27,843 nt of DNA from Gymnopilus junonius. Taxonomy: Eukaryota > Basidiomycota > Agaricomycetes > Agaricales > Galerinaceae. How positions within the stretch are numbered: the first letter of the stretch is position 1; the number at the start of each line of letters is the position of its first letter. Below are positions 10,736 to 20,697 of the stretch, one piece after another. Position numbers and translations under genes: made by a program. The stretch lies in contig JADNYJ010000420.1 in the NCBI GenBank assembly GCA_015501075.1, forward strand, positions 1 to 27,843, in the 5' to 3' direction. The notes under the pieces are model-generated. The model had not been told where the DNA came from, ran no database searches, and saw only the letters and a program-made list of their open reading frames with translations.

Positions 10736-10973
10736 GCAATTAGCATGCCAATAATAAAGCTTGATTCAAGGAAAAGTAGGGCAGGGGCATAGTATGGAAT
10801 AATGCTACACTACACTATGATGAACCACAAGTAATGAAGTCCCTATCTACCAAAAAACCTCATCGATGCTCAGGCATTTTGAAAGGTTTAAGAGCACTCT
10901 ATGCAATGGAAGTGGAAAGCAGCTCTGTCATAACCAATAAAGATATCTAGTCAGTACAAGTAACAACTGGACT
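10736..10973. other. Spacer after the gypsy integrase, no gene seen
   Basis: The segment contains purine-rich AGGAAAAGTAGGGCAGGGG (10767-10785), which could be the polypurine tract of the gypsy element, followed by TATGGAAT. I find no sequence matching the 3681-4048 leader, so a 3' LTR is not supported. Confidence 0.3.
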
Positions 10974-11330
10974 TTAATAAAATAGCCATAAAAATGTACC
11001 AAAGTCATGCCTGGCTTCCCAATCACAGAGAGCAGTGGTGGCAGCCTTGTGAGCATGGTAATGGTACAGCATGTTCAAGTCATGATCCTCAATCTTGTCA
11101 ATGAGATGATGGCGCTCATGCAAAAGACCATGAGTTGACCAGAGAATTGATTCCTTGGCTGGGTCAAGACTCTGAGCATGGGCATGAGCTGTGCTAGCCT
11201 CAGAATCTTGGCAGGAGATAAGCTTGTGAGTTATCAGTATCCCAGTACAGGATGTGCAGGGCACACCTTCGGCTTTATGTTTACCATCGAGCTCAAGTAC
11301 CTTTAGATATTGGGGAGAATTAACATCCAT
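10974..11330 (-). pseudogene. Fragment of an unidentified protein with a CxxC and a histidine-rich helical part
   Basis: The ORF of 118 residues begins MDVNSPQYLKVLELDGKHK. It contains VPCTSCTG (a single CxxC), a later isolated Cys, and a His-rich, probably helical stretch around LHERHHLIDKIEDHDLNMLYHYHAH, ending near CDWEARHDFGTFLW. The pattern (Cys pair, then charged helix ending in WEARHDFGTF) resembles ORFs I have seen repeated in mushroom genomes, probably of transposon origin, but I cannot name the family. No intron or upstream exon could be joined. It may be a partial exon. Confidence 0.35.
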
Positions 11331-11440
11331 GTGCTCTACCTCGGCATAGGGTAAAAAGTGTACCTCAACTCAGGATGGCTGTCATGATAATAATACCCAA
11401 TGTCAGACAACAGATTTAGCATGCAAAAAGGTGGAAGCCA
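11331..11440. other. Short spacer, nothing recognised
   Basis: No motif or repeat could be supported here. Confidence 0.3.
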
Positions 11441-11550
11441 TACCACGGTAGAATGAGCTACTTTATGTGAAGCCAGCTTGTGCTCGATGAGGTGTCCCTA
11501 TGTGCCAGTGCTGCCAGTGCTGGGGTCACCTCACCAAGGATTGTAGGGCT
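11441..11550 (+). pseudogene. Retroelement zinc-knuckle fragment
   Basis: In the frame of 11503, the text PACAR-stop-GVPMCQCCQCWGHLTKDC ends with a knuckle of form C-x2-C-x4-H-x4-C at 11503-11544. The stop is TGA at 11488-11490, probably a former CGA. The phrase CWGHLTKDC is typical of nucleic-acid-binding knuckles at the C-terminus of Gag-like ORFs of non-LTR elements. A run of ten T follows at 11551-11560. The rest of the element is missing or unrecognisable. Confidence 0.45.
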
Positions 11551-11937
11551 TTTTTTTTTTAAATCAAGGATTTATATACCGGTGCATGAAAGCAGTCTGG
11601 TCGCAGTTGTACATACACCCAGAGTAAACTACCATTAAACTATGCCTAGTGCGAGACTGGCTCTCACGGGCCAACTTGGGACCACAAAACAGTGGGCCCG
11701 TACTCTCATTGATGCCCTGACTGAAGGGAGGGGTCCAACAAAGTAATGGAAGGGCACTGGAAGGGGGCCTGCCAGCCAAACCCAACAGCCCAGGATGCAC
11801 GCATACTGTGTTAGCCACTGAAGGCAGACCATTTTGGGTTGCCAAAGCAGGGGGCCACACTTGTCAATTGAGCCCACTAGCTTCCCTGGAAGCATGAGTT
11901 TCCTCAGCTTTGTCAGGAAGAAGGGGCTGTATGGGTT
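11551..11937. other. Non-coding stretch with minus-strand shadow frames
   Basis: Two overlapping minus-strand frames of about 100 codons are open here, but neither shows a motif, consistent composition or splice logic. The sequence is locally richer in G and C than its neighbours. Probably a repeat relic of unknown type. Confidence 0.3.
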
Positions 11938-13621
11938 TTGCATCTCACACAGTCCTTATTTCACAAATTGCATGAGCGAGTGCCTACTCATACTCTGCAA
12001 TTTCCTCCAGCATATAAGGACCTGTCTACCCTTATCAAATGGGTTGAAGACCACAAGAAGGCTCCTACTACCAGGACAGCCACCCCTCTTAAAGAGAAAG
12101 CTCCCCCAGTCAAGCATAAAGCAGTAAGTTATTGTATCATATTTTTCCATGCCAATTTAATTGACTCCATAGAAACCTCGTTCTTATAAATCTAAGGAGA
12201 CTATCTCTGACAGTGATGAGCCTGAGGTTAGCCACAAAAGGTGAGCTCCCACCATAGAGTCTGATGATGACAGCATGGTTGTGGCTACTAAGGAGTTGTC
12301 TCTCTCCTCATCTGACAGCATGGTCAGTGGGCCCAGCACTGTGAGCTGACTATTATTCTTATGGCTATAGCATGGTAAATTCACTGATTCCCATGTATCA
12401 GGTGAGTGCTGCTTTGGATTCTGTTGCCCCCAGCACTGCAGTTGTCAAGTTGCCTCCCACAGGTCTGTGCAGCAGCACCATCATACTGGCTTCCAACAAG
12501 GATAAGTCACTCAGAGACAAAGGCAAAGACAAGGATAAGCACAAAAAGGAGAAACTGGAGAAGCCCAGATGTTTAGACAATGGATGCCCATTAACGACTG
12601 TCATTGTGGGCATAATAAATCCACTTTCATCGGTGGTAACATCGGACTTTGATGAAGCATTCATTTCTGTCAATGGAACCTGTTTCGTGGTGGAGCTTAT
12701 CGAGCCTGGAGAAGCACCCAATTTATGTGTCTACATTCCACCTGATCCACAAATGAATGTGGTTTTCAACTCATTATTTGGGATGCAATGAGGCCCAGAT
12801 AAAGCTATAATGAATTTCACCCTATCAACAATAAAAAATGCTCACTTTTCAATCATCTGGGAGAACGGCTTTTGTATTTATATCCACAATCTAGAAGTCA
12901 ATCAACATGGATTGAAATGGCTTCCACATGTTATACCTTTGGGCACAGATGCATTCATGATGCACAAGATCTTCCACGGTCTAGCGCATTATGAATATCA
13001 CCTTCACCGCTCGAATACCATGCAGTCAAGATGCAGCCTTTTGTGAAAGAATGTCAGCCTTGAAATGTACAGGACCCCCCCTTACAGCCGCATGGACGTA
13101 CCAATTTCTCCTCAGGGAACCAATTTGAATGACCCTGAAAAAGGTATAGAATTGATCCAGGATGATTCGTGGTACATTTTCAAGCTCAATAATCAAATGG
13201 CCATCGATCTCTATCCTGCACTTTTCTACTTCGACAACTGCGATTTGAGCATCCGTGAGTGCTCCTCAAAGAGTGTGTATGATGTTGCTACATTGCATGT
13301 ACAGATTCACTGTACGAACCACCAAGTGGACAAAACAAGGTTGATCCACTGCTCAAAGCCGGTCAATTGCTCACCATTGGTTATGGTGGAGGAGGTGGAG
13401 TTCCATACATTTTCAATGTTCATCAATCTCAGGCGTTTGAAATCAGATTTTTGAAGCTTTTTCTGGCCACTGAATATTTGGATTTTTCGAACATAGGACA
13501 GGATTCACTGCTAGAAATAAACAGCCGAAGCATGGAGCAGTTTCGACCCAAACGAACTTCTGGAAAGTGGGATACCATACTTGTACCATTCATCAAGAGA
13601 AAGCAGAAGACAAAATTTTAA
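11938..13621 (+). pseudogene. Spliced pseudogene with Ser/Lys-rich linker and C-terminal beta-domain (caspase-associated type, tentative)
   Basis: Three exons join in frame: from about 11938 to 12123, 12173-12340, and from 12402. Introns are 12124-12172 (49 bases, GTAAGT...TAG) and 12341-12401 (61 bases, GTGAGC...CAG), both phase 0. Exon 1 reads HKLHERVPTHTLQFPPAYKD. Exons 2 and 3 are Ser/Asp- and Lys-rich (KDKSLRDKGKDKDKHKKEK). A conserved-looking domain follows (WENGFCIYIHNLEVNQHGLK), then LYPALFYFDNCDLSI near 13210-13245. After a one-base frameshift around 13335-13345 comes LTIGYGGGGGVPYIF to WDTILVPFIKRK, ending at TAA 13619-13621. From memory, the FYFDNSDLSI...LTIGYG...GFLKLFLSTEY...WDTILIPVVQRR pattern ends Agaricomycete proteins that also carry caspase (peptidase C14) domains; no caspase domain is present here. 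In-frame TGA occurs at 12242-12244 and 12789-12791 and after CSLL. Confidence 0.5.
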
Positions 13622-14076
13622 ACACACAAAGCTAAAGAACAAGGGCAGAAGCTGAAGGCAGCTTCTGTGTATCAAAGCCAGAGCTAAAGTAGACCAAAGT
13701 TAGCAACAGTATACCTTTTCAAGTTCAACCATTCTGTCGTTCAAAACTTATTGAAAGAATAACTAAAGCAAATATATATATTGAATAAAGTATAAATCAA
13801 CATAATGACAGGTATAAGAGTTGGACCAAGGAGTGACATAGCAGTTGGGCAAGCAAGTAAAGAGAGACATATGAGTTGGACAGAAAGAATGACTTCAGTT
13901 GAAAAGAAAAAGTTAACCAGTCAAAAAAAGGAGATAAGAAGCCCAGAATGAAGGAATGACATGAGTTGGACAAAGAGTGACATGAGTTGGACATGGGTAT
14001 CATTAAAGCAAAAGAAGAAGGAGCTTGAAGGCAAAAGACAAGCACAATACCTATGCTTCTACACCAACCATACACC
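13622..14076. repeat. Spacer with degenerate minisatellite, unit about GACATGAGTTGGACA
   Basis: Near-identical units sit at 13958-13972 and 13979-13993. Diverged relatives contain GAGTTGGAC near 13817 and 13873. No gene is supported; the minus-strand frame open here simply reads through the repeats. Confidence 0.45.
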
Positions 14077-15945
14077 CTAAAGAGGTCCAAAGACATCTTC
14101 AGCATCCCCATTGTATCCTTCAGAAGTAAGGACCCTGCTGAGGTGAGCTTGCTATTCAGCCTCATCATATTCATGATCACCATCTAAGTTGAGAGGCACA
14201 GCCTTGTGAGAGGCATGCAAAGAGGATGATGAAGCTGCAGCAGAGGGATTTTCTCTAGATGGCCCAAAAATGGAACCCCAACCTCGGTTTGATGGCTGTC
14301 GCTGAGTCAGCAGAGGTCTTGGGCCTTTATTGGTAGTGTAGAAGGTGTTGGCAGAGACTGAGCAAGAGTGCAGAGATGAATTAGAGCCAGGAACCTTGTA
14401 CTGCATTGGCCCCAAGTCACCACAAGGAAGATTGGAGGTGGATGTAAACTTGAGTGAGTATGGGGGAGGAGGGTTTTCACCACACTTGATAGCCTGGATG
14501 GTGTCAGCAAGGGAGGACCTATCACATGGATCCTTGTCCTTGGATGGGAGAGAGCATAGCTTTGAGGTGGAGGCCGATTTGGGAGAAGCCTTCCGTATAG
14601 TATTCAGAATATCTCACACAATGATGAGGTCCTTCTTATCCTCTGATGTGACCAAGGGAAGCAAAGCCCACTCTGTTGTCCAACAGTGAAGAGATTTCTG
14701 CTCTGTAGAAGGTGTCAGGAGTACTCCTGAAGAATAAAAAATGTGAACTCACCATCAGTCCAAGGGGCGAAGTGGAAACAGTCAGTGTTTGATGAATCAG
14801 ACCCAGGAACCAGGTCCTCGGGTTGGAGTCTACTTCTGAGCCATTTCCAGTTGGCATTGGATATTGAGGAGCTGCTGAAGCCAGTGCAGCCAGGGTAAAC
14901 CTTGAGTTTATGGACAGGATAGTTTGTGATGGTGAACTGGCTGTCAATGGCCTTCTGCAAGATTGTCTGCCAGGGGACCTGGTTGACAGTCAGCTCAAAT
15001 TTGCCTTTAAACAGAATATCAGTATGAAGACAATATAATAATGAAGCACTTATGCAGCTCCTTGAGACTGTAAGCTGTGCCTCAAGATCTGTTATCCATC
15101 CCTTCCCAATCCTTCAACACAGCCACCAATTCATCCTTCTCTCCTTTGTTCCTAGCTACTGAATTTCCCTCCATCTTTGGCTGCTTTTTGAACACCCCTT
15201 CAGCCTTCACCTTTCTCTCAGCTGCATTGTCAGTTTTTGGTGCTTTTGAAGGCCCTGCATCCTTCTGCATAGCTCTTGAGCCCTCCAGTACAGGCTTCTC
15301 TGAGGCCTGTTTGGTCACAGCAGCAGAAGGAGCTGCTTTCAGCTTCAGAACTGAAGCAGCAGGCTGAGGAGCCTTTGAAACTAGAGTGGCCTTTGGAAGG
15401 GGGGCAGAATTTATGGCCAAAACAGGCCTAGTTGAAGGGGTAGCTGAAGGTGTAGCCTTAGGTAGAGGTGGAGGTCAAGAGGCCAGCTTAGCAACCCTTG
15501 GAGGTGGAGGAGCATGAGTAACTGGCTGGGCAGGCTTGGCTGCTGAGGCAGCATTTTCCTTATCCTCATAAGCTGTCCTTTGCTTTTTTTTCAGCCACGG
15601 ATCCATGATTTTGATGACATCATCATCTTCTTCAATGACAATGACAGTTTTATTTCCTGAGGATGAGGGAACTTCAACAACCACATCACTCACTTCAACT
15701 GCAGAGAATGGGCATTTTGAGCCAGTCTGCATCTTCTGGTTCAATATGTGCACCCTACAGATATTTAGTTAGACTTACATGATAGCAAATGGAAAACCAA
15801 ACTTACTGCAAGTGAGTAAGAAGATTTTGTGCATATGTCTTCCCAGGCCACTTGCCACTCTTAAGAACCTCTGCCACCTCATCAGATGATGCCCAGAGAA
15901 CAGGTGGAGTTGATTTTGCCTCTCCTTCCTCCAAAGTGTCCATGG

Positions 15946-15950
15946 CAATG
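15946..15950. repeat. Target-site duplication, left copy (CAATG)
   Basis: CAATG directly precedes the 5' LTR and is repeated directly after the 3' LTR at 17573-17577. Five bases is the usual size for copia integration. Confidence 0.92.
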
Positions 15951-16125
15951 TATTGGAGATCAATCCGCCATTTAGTAGTATATTCGAGAACTTATTAATT
16001 AGTAATTCACTGAGTCATCTATTCCTGTAGTTAACACTAGAATATTGTAGATACATTATAGCTATGTATATAAGAGCTCTGTAGGAGCTTAGAATATTAT
16101 GCTATTCATCTAAATAATCCCAACA
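15951..16125 (+). repeat. 5' LTR of the copia element (175 bases)
   Basis: It begins TATTGGAG and ends CCCAACA. Inverted ends would be TGTTGG...CCAACA, so the first base pair step TG appears as TA in both LTRs. A TATATAAG box (16066-16073) probably serves transcription. It matches the 3' LTR except for four bases at three CpG-derived sites. Confidence 0.95.
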
Positions 16126-16138
16126 GGTTATGGGCCCC
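16126..16138 (+). other. Primer-binding site, half initiator-tRNA type
   Basis: GGTTATGGGCCCC follows the 5' LTR directly. It is complementary to the anticodon arm of initiator methionine tRNA (GGGCTCATAACC type, with a CAT anticodon), allowing one mismatch. Priming from the internal cut end of tRNAi-Met is characteristic of many copia elements. Confidence 0.65.
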
Positions 16139-16240
16139 GGCCCCCAGTAAAGAGACTCACTGCTTTTATTGGATCACTGTGATGTTTACTTGCTTCTTAT
16201 CTTATCTCGCTCTCATTATCTTATCTCACCAGGCCACATC

Positions 16241-17062
16241 ATGTCATCATCCAAGTGCTATTATAATCTCATGCACATTACTCGGCTTAATGGGCAAAAT
16301 TATCATGACTGGAAATTTGCTATCAGCATGGTACTACATGCCAAAGGATGCTGGGATATTGTATCAGGAATATTGAAGAAGGAGGATGCCACAGATGGGG
16401 GAGATTGGGACAAGAAATCAGATGAAGGACTTACCACTATTGCGCTCACTGTTGATGCAAGCCAATACACCTATATCCGGGACTGTGCAACTGGACCGGC
16501 AGCCTGGACAGCACTCAAGAATATTTATGAGAAAAACAGCCACATGACACATATCTCCCTTAAATGTCAATTCTATGGATTCGAGCATGACAAAGACACC
16601 CCCATGTCCCATTATGTTAACGGCATCACGGATCTTGCCGCCAAGCTCAAGGCAATCGGAGTTACACTTACTGATGAGGAAATTACCGATACTTATTTTT
16701 AACCTGCACAATGATTATTCGAGCATAGCCACCTCGCTTACTGCAGCAAAGGAGGAGTTGGCCATTTCAGATGTCACTGGTGCACTCTTGGAAGAGGAAA
16801 GGAGGCGGGAGGACCAGATTTTTTGGAAGGAGCAGTTTCCTTAATGGCAAATAAATATGGAGATGGAAATGGACCACCAGGATGGAGAGGACCGCATTGT
16901 GATCAAAGGGACGGATCAGCGGATCATCGGACATGTTACCATTGCAGACGAACTGGACACATCGCACACATTGCAGAGCCATCAGAATGGTTGACGGAAA
17001 GATATAATAGGAGCAAAAGAAACATCATCATTTGCTATTCAAGTCAACAATTCACTCAATGA
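16241..17062 (+). pseudogene. gag: copia Gag (UBN2-type), frameshifted
   Basis: The ATG at 16241 opens MSSSKCYYNLMHITRLNGQN, then YHDWKFAISMVLHAKGCWDI, then AAWTALKNIYEKNSHMTHIS and YVNGITDLAAKLKAIG. This is the standard copia Gag order (start of the gag_pre/UBN2 domain; LNGxNYxxW; AWxxLxxxY). A TAA at 16700-16702 arises from a one-base indel near 16692; the other frame continues IFNLHNDYSSIATSLTAAKEE to 16844. A third frame carries CYHCRRTGHIAHIA, a zinc knuckle whose last Cys is replaced. Gag would form the virus-like particle. Confidence 0.85.
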
Positions 17063-17397
17063 TATCTGTTATTAAAGGAAGAAGATTCCGAAGGGAACAG
17101 GATTTTGTGCAGATGCTTGGTTCTGTGCAGCTATTTTTGGATGATGTGCTTACAGATTTCATGGTGGATGCTTTGTGCCTACCAATTTAAAGAGGCTTTG
17201 TGCCGGGCTCAGTGCCAGAGGCTTAGTGCCATGCTTAGTGCTCAAGATATTTTTTGGAGGATGCTAGAGTGCTCCTTTCATTTGCAGATCATTTACGGTC
17301 TAAATTCTGTGCTTAGGAGATTGTTCGCAGTCTAGATTCTGCATTTGGATGATATTTTGATGGATTTATATTTAGGAAATGCTGAATTGAGGAGGAG
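17063..17397 (+). other. Copia remnant between gag and 3' LTR, no domain
   Basis: One frame (17105-17335) is open but has no pol motif. The sequence has repeated short phrases (GCTTAGTGCC). It marks a large internal deletion of pol. The segment ends in the purine tract. Confidence 0.5.
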
Positions 17398-17572
17398 TAT
17401 TGGAGATCAATCTGCCATTTAGTAGTATATTTGAGAACTTATTAATTAGTAATTCACTGAGTCATCTATTCCTGTAGTTAACACTAGAATATTGTAGATA
17501 CATTATAGCTACATATATAAGAGCTCTGTAGGAGCTTAGAATATTATGCTATTCATCTAAATAATCCCAACA
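17398..17572 (+). repeat. 3' LTR of the copia element (175 bases)
   Basis: Same length and ends as the 5' LTR. It differs by T for C at 17413 and 17432 and CA for TG at 17512-17513. Followed by the duplication CAATG. Confidence 0.95.
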
Positions 17573-17577
17573 CAATG
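17573..17577. repeat. Target-site duplication, right copy (CAATG)
   Basis: Identical to 15946-15950. Removing the element and one copy restores an open minus-strand exon of gene 1. Confidence 0.92.
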
Positions 17578-19359
17578 CCTAGTAGGTGGACTTCATTGTC
17601 CATATGTAACAAAGTCTGACCCTAGGGAAGAAATTAATGCAAAATCAGCAATGTAGAATGAAATACTTACCAATTTCTGTTGAACATCAGTGGTGTAGTT
17701 GATGTGTGCATTGGGTGTTTTCTTCTTTGGCAGTTCCCCTATGTCTTTGGTGCAATTGGTAATGAAGGCAAATTCAAGTTTCTCCTTGAATGCTTGAAGT
17801 TCCTCCTTGCTTTTGCCTTTGGTCTGGTGTATGTAGATCTTTCTAGCAGCCCTCATCCACACCACTGTTGTATGACTTAGACACCATAGTACAAGAGCAA
17901 ATAAAATACTTACAATGTTTGTTCTGACAGTTTTTGCCCTTTGGAGCTGGGTTGCTCAGTTTGAAGCAGGACAAAAAGATATTCCACAGCATCAATCCAC
18001 AGATCCTGTTGAGCTTCAGGTAGAATCCAGTAATGATGAAAGACTGCTTTGGGGAACAGCCAAATTCCTTCTGGATCCCCCTGAGAATCTCCAGTATCTT
18101 CAAGCCTCCTTCACCACCAGCCTTTTTGAAGGCAGCACTAAATCAGCCAGGTTTGTCAGGGAAGTTGAGCAAGCCATCAAGGTTGAAGTCAACATCCATT
18201 GCATCATTGTCCTTGCTGCTGTCTTCATCCCCTTGACCAATCTCACCATCAAATGTGCTCTCTTCTGCTTGCATCTCCATGTCCAGCTCCTCCTCCTCCT
18301 CCTCCCACCCCTCCTGAGGCTCTTCATGCTGTTGTTCAAGCTCTTTGTCCTGCTGTTGAGGCTCTTCATGCCCTTGCCAAGGTGCTTTGTCATGCTGCTG
18401 AGGCTCCTGCTCCTGCTGAACCAGTTTAGTCCCAGTCACTTTGGCTTTCCCTTGTCATATGGCTGCACATCTCAATTGATATTCCTGGTCTGAAAGTGAC
18501 AGTTCTTCCTCTTCAGCTTCAAGAGGCTGGGTCAGTTTCGGCTTTGGCAATTTAGAATGATTTGCCCAAGTCAGATGTGGTGCCCATGATGGATGAGGGG
18601 GTACAAGGATGAACACTTTGTTCTTCCCTCACCTTGGTGGACCAACTTTGTGTGTGGCACTTTCTTCCTGAGTTGAAGGCAGTTGTGGCTGCTCGTGTTC
18701 ACATTTGTCAACAGAAGGAAGAGGGGAAGGCTGTGGCTGGGTAAAAGGTGGCTGCATATCATCACTGCAGTCTATTGCATGAGGTGGTAAAGAGGCTGGT
18801 GGCTTGGGAGAAGGAGAGGTGGCCAATGCTTTTGCCACAAGCTTGTACTTCTTCACAAGAGCACATGGGATGACATGGCCATGAGGGAGAGGAAGAAAGT
18901 CTTCAGTGTCATCCTGACCAAAGGGGATCCAACATATGAGTCTCTCTTCAACAGGCCCAGGAGTGCCACATTCTGGAGCTTGATTGGAGTAGTAGTTGAT
19001 GCCGAGAAGCCTGTAGATATGTGAGGGCTGATGAATGTCAATGTCCCACAAAGATTCATGTGCATTGGGAGTTACAGTGCACTCGCGAGTCACTGAAGGG
19101 ACCTGGAAGCTGAAGTCAAACTTCTTTGCAGCCCAGTCCTCATGGGGTAGACTGCGACTGGCTTGCTGAATGGCCTGATGAGTGGAACACCATGTTTGAC
19201 ATGGCTGAATGCTAGTAAAGAGTGTAAGCATCTAGAAGAAATGATCATGTTAAGATATACATACTCACTGTCGATGGCAGCATCTGCAGAAACCCTGTAA
19301 GAGAGGAGGTTAGCTGCAACACTCTGGGAACAAAAGCAGGACAAGATATGTATGACCAT

Positions 19360-19425
19360 GAGACACAGTCAACATGAGAGCAAGTTGAGACACAGTCAAC
19401 AACTCAAGTGGGAGACACAGTCAAC
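19360..19425. repeat. Three copies of GAGACACAGTCAAC in an intron-like part of gene 1
   Basis: Exact 14-base copies lie at 19360-19373, 19387-19400 and 19412-19425, spaced 27 and 25 bases. The reverse complement, GTTGACTGTGTCTC, recurs in gene 2 at 20594 onward. Confidence 0.8.
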
Positions 19426-19606
19426 CCAAGATGCAGAGGGATTGTGGATGGACAAGGAGAGCCACTTATGCATTGGTGCCTTGAGGACATCTGGACCATT
19501 CTCCTTTGATGTAGTCAGAGTCTTCAGACTGCAGAGATGAATAAGAATATGAATACTGCATAAGGACAATGACACATACCAATTTGCATTTTCTCATCAT
19601 GGTAGA

Positions 19607-20363
19607 AACAATGGCAAAGGGGATGAGGGATGATTGAAGTATGACTGGGCTTTTATACCTTCAGAGAATCCCAAAATATATTATTTCATGCTTTGAATTG
19701 CAAAGTTGGATGAGCTTCTCAGGATATGAATAACTGGCAAGACCTTTACCTTGATATCTGGGCAGTAATGCTTACCACTCTGTTGACAACTTGATCACTT
19801 TGAATATTGCCAATCTGCCCCTGGGCATCCTCCACCTACCCTGAGTGGCTGAGTGGACAAAATTTGTCAGGAATTTTTCTAGGCTCACACACTGATTACT
19901 TACAATAAGTCCTCATCACAATGCCAACTGCTACAGGGGTAATTGGAGCCTGGAAAACAAGAGATCATCAATCATGGAGATTCAGGGAAGAATGGGTAGT
20001 GAGACTTACTGTGGATAAACAATTCGATTCAGCCCACAAGTGCCTTGAACATCTTTTATGTTTTCATATTTCACTCAGTGGAATAGATGGCATACTCAAG
20101 ACAAATTCATGCTAACTTGTTCATCTTCCTGCATTGCTCTGACAGAGACTCTCTGCTCCTGTCAAGAGGGACTGATCGGGCAATGCGATGGTTGATTCTA
20201 GTCTCATAATTCTTATGTACATTGGATTCCATACCTCTTCAATGATCTACATACTATTTCTCAGACTGTGGGCTTGGGTTTGATTTATCTGACATATATT
20301 CTGATGCAGTCTTTTTAAATGTCAATTTTGCATTATATGAACAGCCTATGAACCAGCAGCAAC
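19607..20363. other. Spacer between divergent genes 1 and 2, probably with their promoters
   Basis: No convincing exon is seen. A plus-strand frame (19921-20115) is open but has no motif or splice support. The region lies between the proposed starts of two diverging genes. No clear TATA box stands out. Confidence 0.35.
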
Positions 20364-20593
20364 ATGTCTAAGACCAATACTGCTCCTGCCTTTGTGATCT
20401 TATCTAATCATGGCCTAGCACTGCACATGATGGGGATGTTTATGCACTGCCTTTGTTTGTTGATCTTCTACACCATTCATTATCTCTCATCAACTCCCTC
20501 ATCCTGCTGCTTCAATGCCTGCTCCTCAGTGACCATCTTATCCTGCTGAGGTAAGCATCTTGTTTGTCATTCCTTGCATGCCTTCTTCCCCAG

Positions 20594-20675
20594 AGTTGAC
20601 TGTGTCTCTCCATTTTCCACAAGTTGACTTTGTCTCTTGTGCTTATTGGGCTTGACTTTGTCTGCCTACATCCAA
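20594..20675 (+). repeat. GTTGACTKTGTCTC repeat block, copy A, in an intron of gene 2
   Basis: GTTGACTGTGTCTC is followed by GTTGACTTTGTCTC and CTTGACTTTGTCTGCC, about 35 bases apart. Homologous to the block at 21219-21282 and, inverted, to 19360-19425. Confidence 0.7.
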
Positions 20676-20697
20676 TCTCAAGAACTGCTGTCAGTCA

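Larger units (their letters stand above)
15951..17572 (+). mobile_element. Ty1/copia retrotransposon with gag only, pol deleted
   Basis: Total length is 1,622 bases: two 175-base LTRs, a primer-binding site, a copia-type gag frame, a degenerate zinc knuckle, and only about 335 bases before the 3' LTR. There is no protease, integrase, RT or RNase H, so the copy is non-autonomous and would have needed proteins from a full-length relative. GGAGGAG at 17391-17397 is the likely polypurine tract. It lies antisense inside an exon of gene 1, flanked by the 5-base duplication CAATG. Confidence 0.9.
14077..19606 (-). pseudogene. Gene 1: large multi-exon gene of unknown function, degenerate, interrupted by a copia element
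   Basis: A likely start, MMRKCKL, lies at about 19606; the end, DVFGPL plus TAG, is at 14077-14079. Frames and introns that fit: a long frame 19231 to 17914 with TGA stops at 18629-18631, 18455-18457 and 18143-18145; intron 17865-17913 (phase 1); exon with MRAARKIYIH; intron 17622-17670 (phase 0); exon split by the copia element (17578-17621 with 15807-15950); intron 15755-15806 (phase 2); then a frame to about 15082 with TGA 15475-15477; then 14960-14730 and 14715-14077. Features in order: LICWIPFGQDD; a Pro-rich part; a Gln/Glu-rich acidic stretch (about 18160-18440); FGCSPKQSFIITGFYLK; GIAMDTLEEGE and SDEVAEVLKSGKWPGKTYAQNLL; an acidic EEDDDVIKIMDPW; a Lys/Ala-rich linker; WQTILQKAID; and a Ser-rich tail with RGWGSIFGPSR. 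I do not recognise a function. The layout recalls a repeated Agaricomycete family of unknown role. Confidence 0.6.

Noticed and set aside
3681..10973. Matching LTR pair for the gypsy element
   Set aside because: Comparing the leader with the sequence after the integrase by eye gives only nine-base matches such as TAGCATGCC, which is not evidence.
18199..18429. Plus-strand Pro/Ala/Cys-rich ORF
   Set aside because: It is the complement of the Gln/Glu-rich acidic stretch of gene 1 on the minus strand.
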